Positions 21,628-33,190 of a DNA stretch of 64,000 nucleotides are shown piece by piece. The stretch comes from Larix kaempferi (lineage: Eukaryota > Streptophyta > Pinopsida > Pinales > Pinaceae). The position numbers were made by a program, and so were the translations under genes. The notes beneath the pieces were generated by a model. The model searched no databases. It had not been told where the DNA came from and saw only the letters and a program-made list of their open reading frames with translations. The first letter of the stretch is position 1; every line of letters begins with the position of its first letter. Location of the stretch: NCBI GenBank assembly GCA_027924585.1, contig BSBM01000637.1, positions 5,146,001 to 5,210,000 on the forward strand, given 5' to 3'.

Positions 21628-23300
21628 TCAGGCCAAAAACCAACTCAAAACACCCACTGTAACAGCTGTTCTACATTAGGTGGAGTACCAACAAAATGGT
21701 CAGAATACCAACAAGCAACAGGTTTCCTAAAAATAAAAAATGGTGAACTCACTAGACCAAAGGGAGGTAAGGGAGCATGCAAACAACTAGCTAAAAAGTA
21801 TTCTGACTCAACTAGACATATCCTCTACAAGGTGATGAAATCCAAGTCAGACAATATGAATAGGAAAGCCAACTGGCTAAGGTATCCCCCTACCGGGAGG
21901 AACACCGGGTAGTCAATCCTAGAAGAATGGCAACTAAGATACCCCGTTCATGACACGTCCAGAAAGGTGAATCTGTCGTTTGGTCCTTTTACCGCAATAC
22001 CCCAATACAGGGATATCCCGAGAACTGCGAAAGGTAGCCCTTCGGTTACTGAATGGAGTGCGGTATTACACTAAGGCCTCCGGAACCAGTCTCGCGACTT
22101 CAACCCTCCTAGGGGAGAGGCCCTCTGGTAAACTGGTTGTGACCGTGCCAAAAAGTACTAGGGGATTTTGGTTCCCTAATTGGACAACAGCTATGTCTCA
22201 AGTGTAAGTAACCGAGGGGTGTTATTGGAAGCCTATCCCCCCGATCCTACCTAACTACAAAGATTCTTTTGTGTTCCCCAAGTGGGGTTAGAATATTGGT
22301 TGAGTTAGATAGTTTTTAAGGCTCACTTGAATTATGTGACAGAGTGTGTGCTCGTAAGATAATGATGAACCCAAGTAGAAAGTGCCACTAGGGAGCGAAA
22401 CTTTCTATCTAGCAATAACAATACAAAAATGAACTTTTAAAATGCACAATTTTCTTTTGCCAATGTAAAGTGCTGAAAAAATAAAAACAATTCTGTAAAT
22501 GAAACAGAAATAAAAACTGCAGAAAAATGCTGTAAGGAAGCGTGGCTGCAGGTAGGACAGAGGGTTGTGCTGGTGTAGAAAATAGTGCAGCAAAGTTCTG
22601 GGTTCAAAACAGGGAAAAAATTTGCAGAAATCAGACCACGGGTTTTGGGCAAATCTGGGCGGTCGGACCGCGGAAAACAGATGAACAGTCACAGGCGGGT
22701 TGCAGGTTCTGGGCTGAAAAACGCAGTTGGGACGCAGGAAAAACGTCGAAAGGCACCGGCAGGTTGCGGAAAACTGGCTGAAAGCCATAGGTGGGATGCA
22801 GGAAAGACGCCGAAAGGCGTCGGCGGGTTGCGGGAAACTGGCCGAAAGCCGCAGGCGGGACGTCGAAAAGACACCGAAAGGCGCCGGCGGGTTGCAGGAA
22901 ACTGGCCAAAGGCCGCAGGCGGGACGTAGGAAAGACGCCTAAAGGCACCGGTAGGTTGCGGGAAACTGGCCGAAAGCCGTAGGCAGGACGCATGAAAGAC
23001 GCCGAAAGGTGCCGACGGGTTGCGGGAAACTGGCCGAAAGCCGCAGGCGAGACGCCGAAAACAGGGTAATAGCCGCAGTTAGACTGTATCAAACAGGCTA
23101 ATAGCCATGGCCAGATCGTAGGTAACAGACTGAAAACGGCTGGCAGGTTTCCGGAAACAGTCTGAGGGCCGCGGTCGGGTCGCAGGTAAGTGCCTGAAAG
23201 ACGCGGTCGGCACGCGACTGTGGGGGGAAAAAATGCGGTATACGGCGGCCGAAAGGGACAGCCGAACAGAAAAAAGATTTAAAAATTGTAACCAGAAATT
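21628..23300 (-). other. E1 leader, copy B
   Basis: Duplicate of 11049-12720 with the same minisatellite. No gene seen. Confidence 0.7.
22698..23081 (-). repeat. 64-bp minisatellite in E1 leader, copy B
   Basis: Duplicate of 12119-12502 with the same number and phase of units (offset 10579). Confidence 0.9.
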
Positions 23301-23320
23301 CAAACCCAACGGAGTCGCCA
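23301..23320 (-). other. Primer-binding site of E1, copy B
   Basis: Identical to 12721-12741: TGGCGACTCCGTTGGG on the minus strand. Confidence 0.75.
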
Positions 23321-23324
23321 AAAC

Positions 23325-24049
23325 TGTAGCTAGGGTTTTACCCCTAGCTTGTGCAAATGAGCACCTACTAAGGAGAAGGGACTCCTTAGTAGCAGTTCAG
23401 TAAATGGAAATTATTAAGCTAAAACATAAATGTAAACTACTCTAAAACATGTGCATGAAACATAAACAACAAAATGTAAATAATGGTTTTTGTATTAATA
23501 TTACCTCCAATGTGAAGGTTGGTGAAGCTCTTGCAATGTCCAAGAGGGTTGCTCCAAGCTCCAATGTGCTCCTTCTCTTTCTCCAATGGTGGGAATGGGC
23601 CAAAAGGGGCTCTCAAGGTGAAAGTGGCTCAATGGTGAGCTCGGGTTTCGAGAGAGATTTTGGCAGAGTAAGGTTATACTTGATTGTGGATATGAAATGA
23701 GGGATCTCCATCACCTATTTATAGTTTTTTGGTGGTGGAGTGCTGGCCCATGGTTTTGGGAACCATATGGTTTAGGGAAGCTGTATAGGGTTTTTTCCTC
23801 CTTTTCCTCATTATTTTATATTTTTATTCCCTTTTTAGATGGATTTTTCTATTTTAGAGGAATTTTGGATATTTTTGGAGGAAAAAGGGGTTTTTTAGCC
23901 TTTTTGAGGCTTTTTTTTATGGTTTTGTGGCCTTTTGGAGGCTTTTTAGTGGGATTTTTGGGGTTTTTAAGGGAAATATGGTAGGAAAATGGAAAAATGA
24001 GTCATGTAATGGGGTAGATGAGGTAGTGAGCACTTTTTGGGTGTTAACA
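23325..24049 (-). repeat. E1 5' LTR, copy B (725 bp)
   Basis: Duplicate of 12746-13469. Flanked on the right by GTGGG, as in copy A. TATA box at 23715-23724. This is a duplicated 5' LTR, not a new insertion: no target duplication lies on its left. Confidence 0.92.
23715..23724 (-). promoter_or_regulatory. TATA box in E1 5' LTR, copy B
   Basis: CTATAAATAG on the minus strand, same position as in copy A. Confidence 0.6.
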
Positions 24050-25690
24050 GTGGGGGTAGCATTGTTGTTGTTTGGAGGATAAGTCTGAGTGACTAGAGGT
24101 TGTGGTGCAGCAAGCGCTACCTGTGGTGGGTAATAAGTCACTGGGTCTTGTGAGTGAACAGGACCATGTGTGGCTTGCTGATGGTAATATGTAGGGGGTG
24201 AAACCAGAGCCGGATACGCTGAAAGTGCATGACCATAACATTGTGGTGGGCATGAGGGTCCATGAGTGTGGTGGGGGTGGGCCATGGGAGCATACGAAGT
24301 TGTAGCTCCGGAGTGAGATGTGGCCCGCAAAATACTGGGGCCGGTATTATTGCACATAATCGAAAAGGGTTCGTTGTGGGACGCAACTTGTCCAATGATG
24401 CCGTCGGTGGCGTGGGATGCCCTAGGTGCGTTAGTCCAAGAGGAATCACCGCGGGGAGCGTCAGGTAAAATGGTATACAAGTAGCCACACTAGGCGTAGA
24501 TCAGATGAAATTGCTGGGCTTTTAAAATGGCTTCTTCTTCCAACTGGGTTCGTTCAAAAGCTACATCCTTGGCTATGAGAGGAAGGAGTGATTTCAGGAA
24601 CCAATCCAAGAAGGTACGGTCATCTAGTTTGATCTTACAGAGACTACGGCATTTACGCCACTCATGGATATGATCTGTGATATGGGTGGCTGTATTTTGT
24701 CTACAAGATAGTAGGATTTCTACTCCTGCATCATAGCGTACGGGTAGTTGAAAGAACTGTAGGAAAGTTGAGGTGAGGGATGTAAACATAGGGTGTGTCC
24801 CATGTGGCTTCTCAATATACCATTTGGCTGTCGAGCCGGTAAAAGTTCTTTGTAAAAGTCAGAGTCGAATGGAATCATCAACTATGGAGTTTGAGGAACA
24901 CCATAGGTGAAATGACATAATGTGATTTTGTGGGTCTTCTCCAGCCTTCCCTTCAAACTTTGGGATGTCTGATGGGAGATTTGTGGGAATGGGGGGCCAA
25001 GTAGGGTCATGTCTAATGGGGTCATTTGTTAACCTTTCCAGGTCTGGTAAGTTCAAACTAGCCATAAATGGAAGACTTGAAGAGGGGTGTGACATGGTTT
25101 CTAGGGAATAAGTTCTAGTGGTAGCATTATGGGTTGAGCCACTTCCCCCAAGGGGGATATTTGTTGTAAAAGGGATATGCCCTCCACCTAAAGATGTGTG
25201 GGAAGGGCCAGCGCCCCCAAGTGCAACATGAGTTACAAATGGGTTAGGATTAGGTATAGTAGAACTTGGGTTTGGTATGGTGGAAGTGGTTTCTGTCAAG
25301 GGCATACCTTGAGTGTGTGTAGGTCCCATGTTGGGAATTCCTAAGGTAGGTGCGGCTCCCATGTTGGGAATCCCTAAGGAAGGTGTCGTAGCAGTGGCCA
25401 TTGTGGTGGCGGGGGTGGTGGATGTTCCACCAACAGTCCCTGTGAAGAAGGAGTCAAAATGCGAACTAGCCATGGGGCTAGTGGGTGTTGTGTATGTAGG
25501 ATGTTTGGATTCTTCCTCAGAGTCAGATGTGAAATGAGGTGCATCAGAATCAGATGATGGGGCTCTACGTCGATGACGTGTAGATTTGAGTGACAATTAT
25601 CTTCGTTTATGACGAGTGGTGTCAAGTGAACCGTATTATGGGGGTTCACCTCGGAAACATCGAGAACGTCTCGAGGACTCAATGGTGACA
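24050..25690 (-). pseudogene. E2 Gag N-terminal and capsid region, copy B
   Basis: Duplicate of 13475-15110 with the same stops (TGA at about 24859, TAG at about 24488) and a few substitutions. Here the Gag is not continued on the far side of the LTR copy, because that side is the duplicated E1 interior. Confidence 0.8.
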
Positions 25691-27627
25691 GTTGTCAATT
25701 AAAACTATTAGGTGGTGGTGAGTGGAAAGCTCGAAAGCCCTAATGGAACCATGTGTGCAAGAGGGGAGCATAAAAATGGATGGCACTCAGGCCAACAACC
25801 AACCTCAAGACACTTACTATAATAGTCGTGTTATAGTAAGTGGAGTAATAAAAAAATGTGGTAAAAAAACCAACATGCAAACGGCTCCTAAAAATAGAAA
25901 AAATGTGTTCTCACTGACCAAAGGGAGGTAATGGAGCATGCAAACACCTAACTAAAAAGTATTATGATTCAACAAGACATATCCTCTACAAGGTGATGAA
26001 ATCCAAGTTAGACAATATGAGGTGTAGAATCAAAGGCTAGATATTCCCCTACCGGGAGGGACACCGGGTAGACAATCCTAGAAGATAGGTCACTAAGATA
26101 CCTCGTTCATGACACGTCTAGTTGGGTGAATCTGCATCTCTTGTTCTATCACCATTGTACTCCCACAAGGTTGGTACAACAAGAACAATGAGTAGGTGTC
26201 CTTCGATGACTGAATGGATTGCAGTATTCCACTCAGGCCTCCGGAACCAGTCTGGCTACTTCAACCCTCCTAAGGGGGAGGCCTTCCCGACAAATTGGTT
26301 TTAAACCATGTCAACAAATAATAAGGGATTTTGGTACCCTAAATGTCAACCACTATGTCTCAACATGTAAGTGAGTGAGGAGTTTTATTTGGATACTTAT
26401 CCCCTCAGTCCTACCTAGCTACAATATTCTTTTGGTGTTCCCCAAATGGGGTTAGAATGTTGGTTGAGTTAAGAGAATAATAAGGCTCACTTTAATTTAT
26501 TATGATAGATTGTGTGATGGTGTGGTTATGTACTTAAAACAAAGATGCCTCTCTTGGGCGAAAAATTTACAAATCAAAATAAGGATTTCAACTTTGCAAA
26601 ATATGACAGCAATGTAAATATGAAAATTATTTAAATGTAAATGCTTTTGATAACTTTTTCAAAAAATATGGATTTTTCAAAATGTTTGAGGTAAAGAAAA
26701 TATCATAAAAATGAGTGAATCTCTAATGTCCCAATTGGGTGAAATATGAAGCAATTTAAAATTATGATTTCAACTTGCAAAACATGAGATTTTTAACTGA
26801 AAAAATGCTTCACAACTTTTTTGTCACTAAACTGAAATTTTTTAAAATGGTGTAGTAAAGCAAGTATCAGAAAAGTGCAACTAGCAAAATGGTTGCAAGT
26901 CAATAAGCCTACCAAAAATATAATGAAAGAGATAGCAATGCATGCATATAGGAGTCTATCAAGTGCTACAACAAGCCAAAAGTAAGCAAAAGTGCTATGA
27001 GCATAAAATATAGTATGAGGGGGCTGAATACAATGGGTAGAGGATGAACTAAAATGATAAATAACACTAAAATAAAAATAATTAGAGAAACTTCTATGAA
27101 AACTTTCTTAAATATGATAGAATATTTGGATTCCTTGTTCGAAAACACCCAATTTGAAAAAACAAATCGTCGCAAACGGAGTTCGGGAGAGGGAGATATG
27201 GCTGTTTGAAAGTTGAGTCGCGCTGCCAGAAGATTACATCACGGGTTTCGGGCTAAAAGTCGCAATATTGCGGCTTTCGGGATAAAAGCCGCAATGTGAA
27301 TCACGACGATGTGCAGCACGGAAAACAGGTGAAAAGCCACGATGTGCAGCGTGGAAAACAGGTGAAAAGCCGCGATGTGCATCACGAAAAACAGGCGAAA
27401 AGCCGCAATGTGCAGCGTGACTGTGGGTGCTGAAAGCTGCGATGTGTGAATGGAAAACAGTCGCCGAAAAACAAACTCAAAAATTAAAATTTCAGGTTGT
27501 TTAAGCTGCAGAAAAGGCCAATGGCTAGGGAAGCAAGCAAGGGGCTAACTAGTATGGTAGATCTACAACATTAAAGGGAAAAAACAACTAAAATATAGAT
27601 CTAAATCAAAGATTCAAAGTTCGAAAA
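25691..27627 (-). other. E2 leader, copy B
   Basis: Duplicate of 15111-17047. AT-rich, no gene seen; carries the ~33-bp repeats at about 27250-27460. Confidence 0.65.
27250..27460 (-). repeat. ~33-bp repeats in E2 leader, copy B
   Basis: Duplicate of 16670-16880; GAAAACAGG starts at 27321 and 27354. Confidence 0.75.
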
Positions 27628-27642
27628 CCAGCGGAGTCGCCA
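27628..27642 (-). other. Primer-binding site of E2, copy B
   Basis: TGGCGACTCCGCTGG on the minus strand, tRNA-Arg type. Confidence 0.75.
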
Positions 27643-27647
27643 AAAAC

Positions 27648-28384
27648 TATTGCTTGGTTTTTCAACCAAGCATGTGTAAGGATGCACCTGCTAACTTGTA
27701 GCAGCAGTCTCAATGAAAATATGTAAAAAATTTGTTGAATATAAGAAATAAACAACTAATCTATCATGTGCAAGTAAATAAATTAGATTAAAAAATAGTA
27801 AATAGTAAGATCCATACAAGAGACAAGAAGTAAAAAATTTGAGATTTTCTATTAATGGGCAAGCAATGGCTTGCAAAAGAAAACCTCAATGGTGAGGATT
27901 GTTGAGTTGGGGCAGCTACAATGTCGAGATGCTCTAATGCTCCAAGGGTCTCTTCTTCTCCAATGCTTCAATGGTTGGACAAAGCTCAAAAGGGATTTTG
28001 GCAGCATGAGGATAGGATGAATGTGGATGATAAGTGAGGAACCCCTATCACCTTTTTATAGTTTTTTGGTGATAGGGAATACCATTATGGTTTTAGGAAA
28101 CCAATGGTATTGACCAAAATGGTTTAGGTTTCTTTTTCCCTCTTTTTCCTTTTTTGAATATTTTTTATATTTTTATTCCCTTTTAATATTTTTGGGAATT
28201 TTGGACCCTTTTTTAGGGTTTTTGGTGTTTTTTGAGGAAAAATACATATTTTGAGTGGGAAAAGATGGGTTTTGGTCTTTTTCGTGACCTTTTGAAGGTT
28301 TCAGAGGCTTAAATGGCAGAAAAGTGGACAAATGGGTCATGTGAATAGGGAAATGAGCTAGTGAGCACTTTTTGGGTGTTAATA
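27648..28384 (-). repeat. E2 5' LTR (737 bp)
   Basis: On the minus strand it begins TATTAACACCC and ends GCAATA. The start aligns with the E1 LTR start TGTTAACACCC, so the canonical TG...CA ends read TA...TA here, keeping a 4-bp inverted pair (TATT/AATA). The boundary is set by comparison with E1 and by where E3 homology begins. TATA box at 28052-28061. Confidence 0.82.
28052..28061 (-). promoter_or_regulatory. TATA box in E2 5' LTR
   Basis: CTATAAAAAG on the minus strand, at the position equivalent to the E1 TATA box. Confidence 0.55.
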
Positions 28385-28975
28385 ATCGCTGCTTTCACCA
28401 AGTGTGTCGTAGCTTTTATTTTCGAAGTTGGTCATGTTTAACCCGGTACTCATCGAGAATGTTTCTTGTCCCTAGTTTGAAAGAATCGTTGTCATTGAAC
28501 CCCATCTGAAATCTTAAAACCCCGGTGACTACATTATTCATCTTCCTAGTCTAGTTTTTCTACACCGAAAGGAGTTTGCATCATAGAGACCGCGTTATGT
28601 CATCACACACACACCTTTGTTTCTGTTGATCATCTTATTCCTCATCTCTTAAGATAAGTTAGGCGTGAACCTTGAATACACTGTTTTGCTGGGAGGATTC
28701 TCGCCTTCCTTTGGCATAAGCACCTAGTGTTTGAAATTACAAAACAATGCTGATAGTTTGTTTGCTCATTGAATCTCACTCTTTACCTCATCGCATAAAT
28801 GATTTTCGGTGTAAATGCTAGTCTACATTGTTTTCAGTCTCCAATGGGAGGTTTATATGAAAATTAACATTCGTGTTAGTTCATGTTTTCTTTAATAATC
28901 ATGAATAAGAACAATGTTTTGCTCATAAATCGTGAAACTCCTTATTTATCCTCTCATTGTCATTTCAGGTCTGAT

Positions 28976-31900
28976 ATGCACAAGCAGTCTACCAGGAAGA
29001 AAGATAGGTTTTACGAGTCATATTCAGACATGGAAATCCTCTTGGACACCTCGCTTAAGATGATGGTCGACGATACGATGGATATCACAGGAGGTACCAC
29101 AAAATATCAATGGGGTGAGCTATACAGAGTCATAGAAGATAATAGCTTCCTTGAGGCCTCCATGGAAGAGAAAATGGTTTACAGGAACATAAAGAAATAT
29201 GGTCTCCACAAAGAAGCAACCCACCCTGAGTTCTTCCCATGCTCTGAGTTCATCGGTTGGATCATATCCCAAGTAAACATTGACTCTTAGTTCATCATAG
29301 ATTTCACAGGGATGAGACTTGCATCATTTGCGCCAGAACATATCATGGCAGCATGAAATATTCTCCATCCTAAATTTTTCCTAAACGATGAATGGTTAAT
29401 CGGGCTAAAGATGGACCTTTTGGAATGCACTAGAAAGGTGACAGTCACCGAGAGGCAAATAAGGAAAAGAAGCAGTGGAGAATATGAGAGCAATCTCCTA
29501 AGGAATCCCTGCAGACTCATCGCCCTGATGTTGAGTCGTGTGTTCGACATGCCAAATAAGAACATATACAAACTAGGTTGGGTTCGTGTGATGTTCCACA
29601 TAGCTATGCAGGGTGCGATTTTCAATTGGGCAGACATCATTTCAGATTACATGGCCTCACTTATAACCACTGCCTAGGGAGGAATGACCGAGGATAAGGC
29701 TGAATTTTTCATGTCCTCTTATTTGGTGGATTTCTTACTATTCAAGCACCATTTCCCTGATCTAGGATGCGTCTAGAAGAGCAAGGAATCCCCCCTCCAT
29801 GTGGCTTATCAGATAATGTGGGCACACAAGTATGCGAGCCATTATACTCAAATCCGTGAAAGGTTCATCATGCCCCTATATCAGTTGATTTTCATAGAAG
29901 AACCTTGTTGCCTATCGAAAAATGCTATGCCCATCATAGAAACATACGTAGATTACTAATTATCTATGGAAGGGACATACTTCAGAATGTATGGAGGCAG
30001 TCGTGCTCCCTCCCTTTTACCCCGTTATGCCACAGATTATGTTGTACACAAAGAAGCAGTAAGGAAACTCTTTGTAGATGGAGTCAACAAAATACTCAGT
30101 GATAAGAAGAAGGCCACATACCCGCCAATGCCATTTGTCATTGGAGCATAGCATCTCCCCAAGGCGAAAGACGATATAGATTTTGCTAAAGATTTAGAGG
30201 CCTTCCATTTTGGGACAAAATGATTTAAGAGGCATGACCCCGAAGGAAAAGATGTTTCCCACTGCCTCAACCTCAAGGTCACTTTTGAGTACGCTCACCA
30301 TTTCAACAAGGATGAGGAATTCTTTCGAAGTGCCAATAATATGACCGAGTTGGGAAAGCGATGCCGCCATCCAAAACAAGCCAGCTCCAGTTCCAAACCT
30401 ATGGGTTAATACAAAAGGAGCAGGAAGAAATGCAACGCCAAGAGAAAGTGGTAGCGCAACTAGAAGAAGCTGAAAAAAAAGAAGAAAGAGGAAGTAGAAA
30501 GACTTCAAAAAGAACAAGAGGAAAAGCAATGTCAAGGTGCAAATTATGCTAGAATTCATTAAGAACAAGATAAGAGGTTGCGAAAGGAAGAAGCCGAGGA
30601 TATAAAGAAAGAAATGGTTGAAAAGATGAAAGAAATAAGAGAGAAAGAGGAAGCAGAGGCCCCAGAGATCCAAAGGCAAGTAGAAGAAGAAGTAGAAAAG
30701 TCCAGGAAAGTTATGGCGCAAGGCAGTTCTATCCCGCAAGCCATGGACACCGATCTATGAACAATAGACCCTCCAGAGATAGCTATTGAAGGGGATGTCT
30801 CAGCTAAAAAGCTCGCTCTTACACCATACACTCCTTTAAAGTAACGCCAAGTGGAAAATATGGATATCATATTCTTTGAATCTAGAAGGAAGACTATTGT
30901 GAGTAGATCTGAAAAGAGGATGAGAACTAGAGAAAGCTGAGAGGAAGTTAGAATAACTCAATTTCCACTCTTCAAGGGAACTGATAGTGATCCTGAGTTC
31001 ACGGCAGCATGCAGTGTAGCTTCGGTTCAAGCAAGCGTCGACAATGTAGTTATGTTATTCGAGAAGGTAAAGCAATAAAGAGACAGGTGCTTCAAGGTTA
31101 AAGATAATCTACAGAAGGAAGTGCACCAAGGTAAAGAACTAAAAAGGAAGTACGACGACCTTCAAGAAGAAAAGGTGGAGATGGTGGTTAAGAAGCAAAA
31201 GCTCAAAGAAGAAAATGATGCAATCAACACACATCTTATAGTCCTAGAATGTGAGAAGAAGGAATTAGAAACTCACCTAAGAGAATTAGAAGAATAGGCG
31301 GCCGACAGCAGGAAACAACAACTGTTAGCCATGGAAGGGTTGGAAGCCCGCATTCGAGAATTGGAGCAGCATGAAGCCAACAACATGTAATAGATGGAGT
31401 TCTACAAACCCTATCTTGAAAGGCTAACAAAAGAAAAGGAGCAGCTATTGGAGAAGCTGAAAAGGGTAGAAGAGAAGAAACAGGATCTAACCGCATTCCA
31501 TGAACAAACATGTGATATGCTGAAGAGAGTTCATCAATCGCTAGAGCTAATATCAGAGGAAATTTGTAAGTTAAAAGGAATGATTTCAAGGATGAAAGCG
31601 ATTGATACTGGGGCACTAAGACTTAGGAGGAGGTATGTATGCCACATAGAAGAAATCAATGGACAATTTGAATGAAGGAAAGGGAAATTAGGATTCCCGG
31701 TAAACCTACGTGCCTTTTCCGCGGATGAATTAGACTTGGATTTGGGAGTCCTGGAGTTCTGTAGAGACGGTGGTACAAAGATAAGCATTGCAATTTGGAA
31801 GACCATCAAGAAGTGTATTGACCTTTACTTTAAAATCTGAGAGACCCATGGGAAATGCCACATGGCCTTACCTGAAACTATAGATGAATTTCCAGATAAA

Positions 31901-32293
31901 GATCAGCGCTTGTCAGACTTGCAGAGTGAGAAAAATGTAGAAATAGAATACCTAAGCAAGATAGATATCCCGATTGCAGAAGACTTCCACCGGCTGATTG
32001 GGAAAACTTCTATTCATGCCTATTTCCTAGAGGACATCGCCCAGGCAACAACAGCAGGAGCAACGAACATTAAATCAGATCCATGTAAGCATGAAATAGA
32101 ACTGAAGATGATGATTTCTGCTCGGGGAAATACCATTTTACGAGAAACTAGCCAATGGGCCAGCTACATCACAGACGTGGACAAACTTGCTGAAGTAAGC
32201 CAACCTGTCAAAGTGGATGGGGAATCTGAAATAAAAGGATCAGCTGAAGCAGCGGGACCGCCTGGGAATTCAATCTTCTTTATTGTATTTTGA
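28976..32293 (+). pseudogene. LTR-encoded large coiled-coil protein, E3 5' copy
   Basis: The same reading frame runs from the ATG at 28976 to the TGA at 32291, interrupted by several stops (for example 29288-29290). The N-terminal ~400 residues are globular, with motifs such as EEKMVYRNIKK, FIGWI and MLSRVF. After about 30350 the sequence is Lys/Glu-rich with long heptad-like runs (30578-30740 and 31060-31670). The C-terminal part is again mixed. It has no Gag or pol motif. A TTTCAG splice-acceptor-like site lies 6-7 bp before the ATG, in both LTRs. Function unknown; it could be an accessory or RNA-binding factor, or a captured host ORF. Confidence 0.65.
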
Positions 32294-32475
32294 AGAAAAG
32301 ACAGCTAAGACTGTTCTTATTGTATAAATGTTTTTAAAAGACAGCTGGAATTGTTTTTATTGTATAATGTTTTAGAAAAACAGCTGGAAATGACTTTTAC
32401 CTCTTTAGGCACTAGAAGACAAACTTTTTTGTTTCCCTAGGTTTAGGGTATGTGAAGAGACAAATTTTGTAAAAG

Positions 32476-32484
32476 CTATAAATA
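32476..32484 (+). promoter_or_regulatory. TATA box, E3 5' LTR
   Basis: CTATAAATA, repeated in the 3' LTR at 46776-46784. Placed 690 bp before the LTR end and followed 88 bp later by AATAAA. Confidence 0.65.
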
Positions 32485-32563
32485 TGGGAATAGAAGAGAA
32501 GAGAAGGACTTTTGGCAGGTGAAAGGATAGATTTATGTTGTATGTGAATTATTTTGTTGCATC

Positions 32564-32569
32564 AATAAA
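32564..32569 (+). terminator. Poly(A) signal, E3 5' LTR
   Basis: AATAAA downstream of the LTR TATA box, conserved in the 3' LTR at 46864-46869. In the 3' LTR it would end the element transcript. Confidence 0.55.
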
Positions 32570-33173
32570 GAAGGACTTAATTTTACCTGGGAAATCTAGC
32601 ACTGCATTTTGCTTGGGATGTGTTGAATGTTTGTTGAACTATTTCTGCACTGTTCATACATATACTGTGAGATCATTTCTGACTATCCTGAATTAATTTT
32701 TAGTTGTGAATGCTTTCATTTTCCTGTGCAAATATGTTGTGTTAAATGAGTAATGGAATGCTTTAACTTTTGTCATAGCTATCTTTGGTATCTTTTAATT
32801 CTTGCTGTGAATGCTTCTGCGCTATTAAATAGTTATCTTTGAGATTCTTGGATTTATTTTAGTATATTACTCATATTTTAGTTTTGCTCCCTGTAGGGAT
32901 AGATTAATTAGCTTAGATAATTCGTAGATCAGATTTGTTTTCTCAGCATGCATTTAGATAGAGCACATGCATATCATATTTAAAATAAAATACATAAACA
33001 GTGGATTGGGCCTTAACCGATGAAAGAAAACAAATCTTTAAATCTTATACGGTAGCCAGGCCATTAACCGGACGGATTTCCCACACCAAACGATGAGCGA
33101 TCTAATTGGGATTGCTTACTCGGGAGAATCCCTTGCTGATTGATACTACAAATTTTGAGGCATCAACAATTTT

Positions 33174-33190
33174 TGGTGCTAGAAGGAGGG
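33174..33190 (+). other. Primer-binding site candidate of E3
   Basis: TGGTGCTAGAAGGAGGG starts 5 bp after the LTR end. The position fits a primer site; the matching tRNA was not identified. Confidence 0.55.

Larger units (their letters stand above)
6739..27868. repeat. Head-to-tail tandem duplication, two ~10.55-kb copies
   Basis: Copy A 6739-17288 and copy B 17327-27868 align along their whole length at an offset of 10588 at the left end, 10579 in the middle and 10580 at the right end. Sampled stretches differ by about 0.5-1%. Differences include a 9-bp loss in copy B near 20142 between GGTGG repeats. Each copy holds the protease and gag of E1, its 5' LTR, and the gag, leader and part of the LTR of E2. 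The unit ends do not coincide with element ends. Confidence 0.96.
28385..33168 (+). repeat. E3 5' LTR, left end cut by E2
   Basis: Direct repeat of about 41433-47468. Visible length is 4.8 kb. It contains a ~1,100-codon frame (28976-32293), then a TATA box (32476), a poly(A) signal (32564) and about 600 bp of likely R/U5. The long frame therefore lies in U3. Ends CATCAACA just before the primer site. Confidence 0.85.

Noticed and set aside
23325-24049. An independent second insertion of an E1-like element
   Set aside because: No separate target duplication on its left, same GTGGG junction on its right, and flanking identity over 10.5 kb show it is part of the tandem duplication.
30194-30739. 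181-codon minus-strand Phe/Leu-rich ORF
   Set aside because: Antisense of the Lys/Glu-rich coiled-coil segment, which gives Phe/Leu runs on the other strand.
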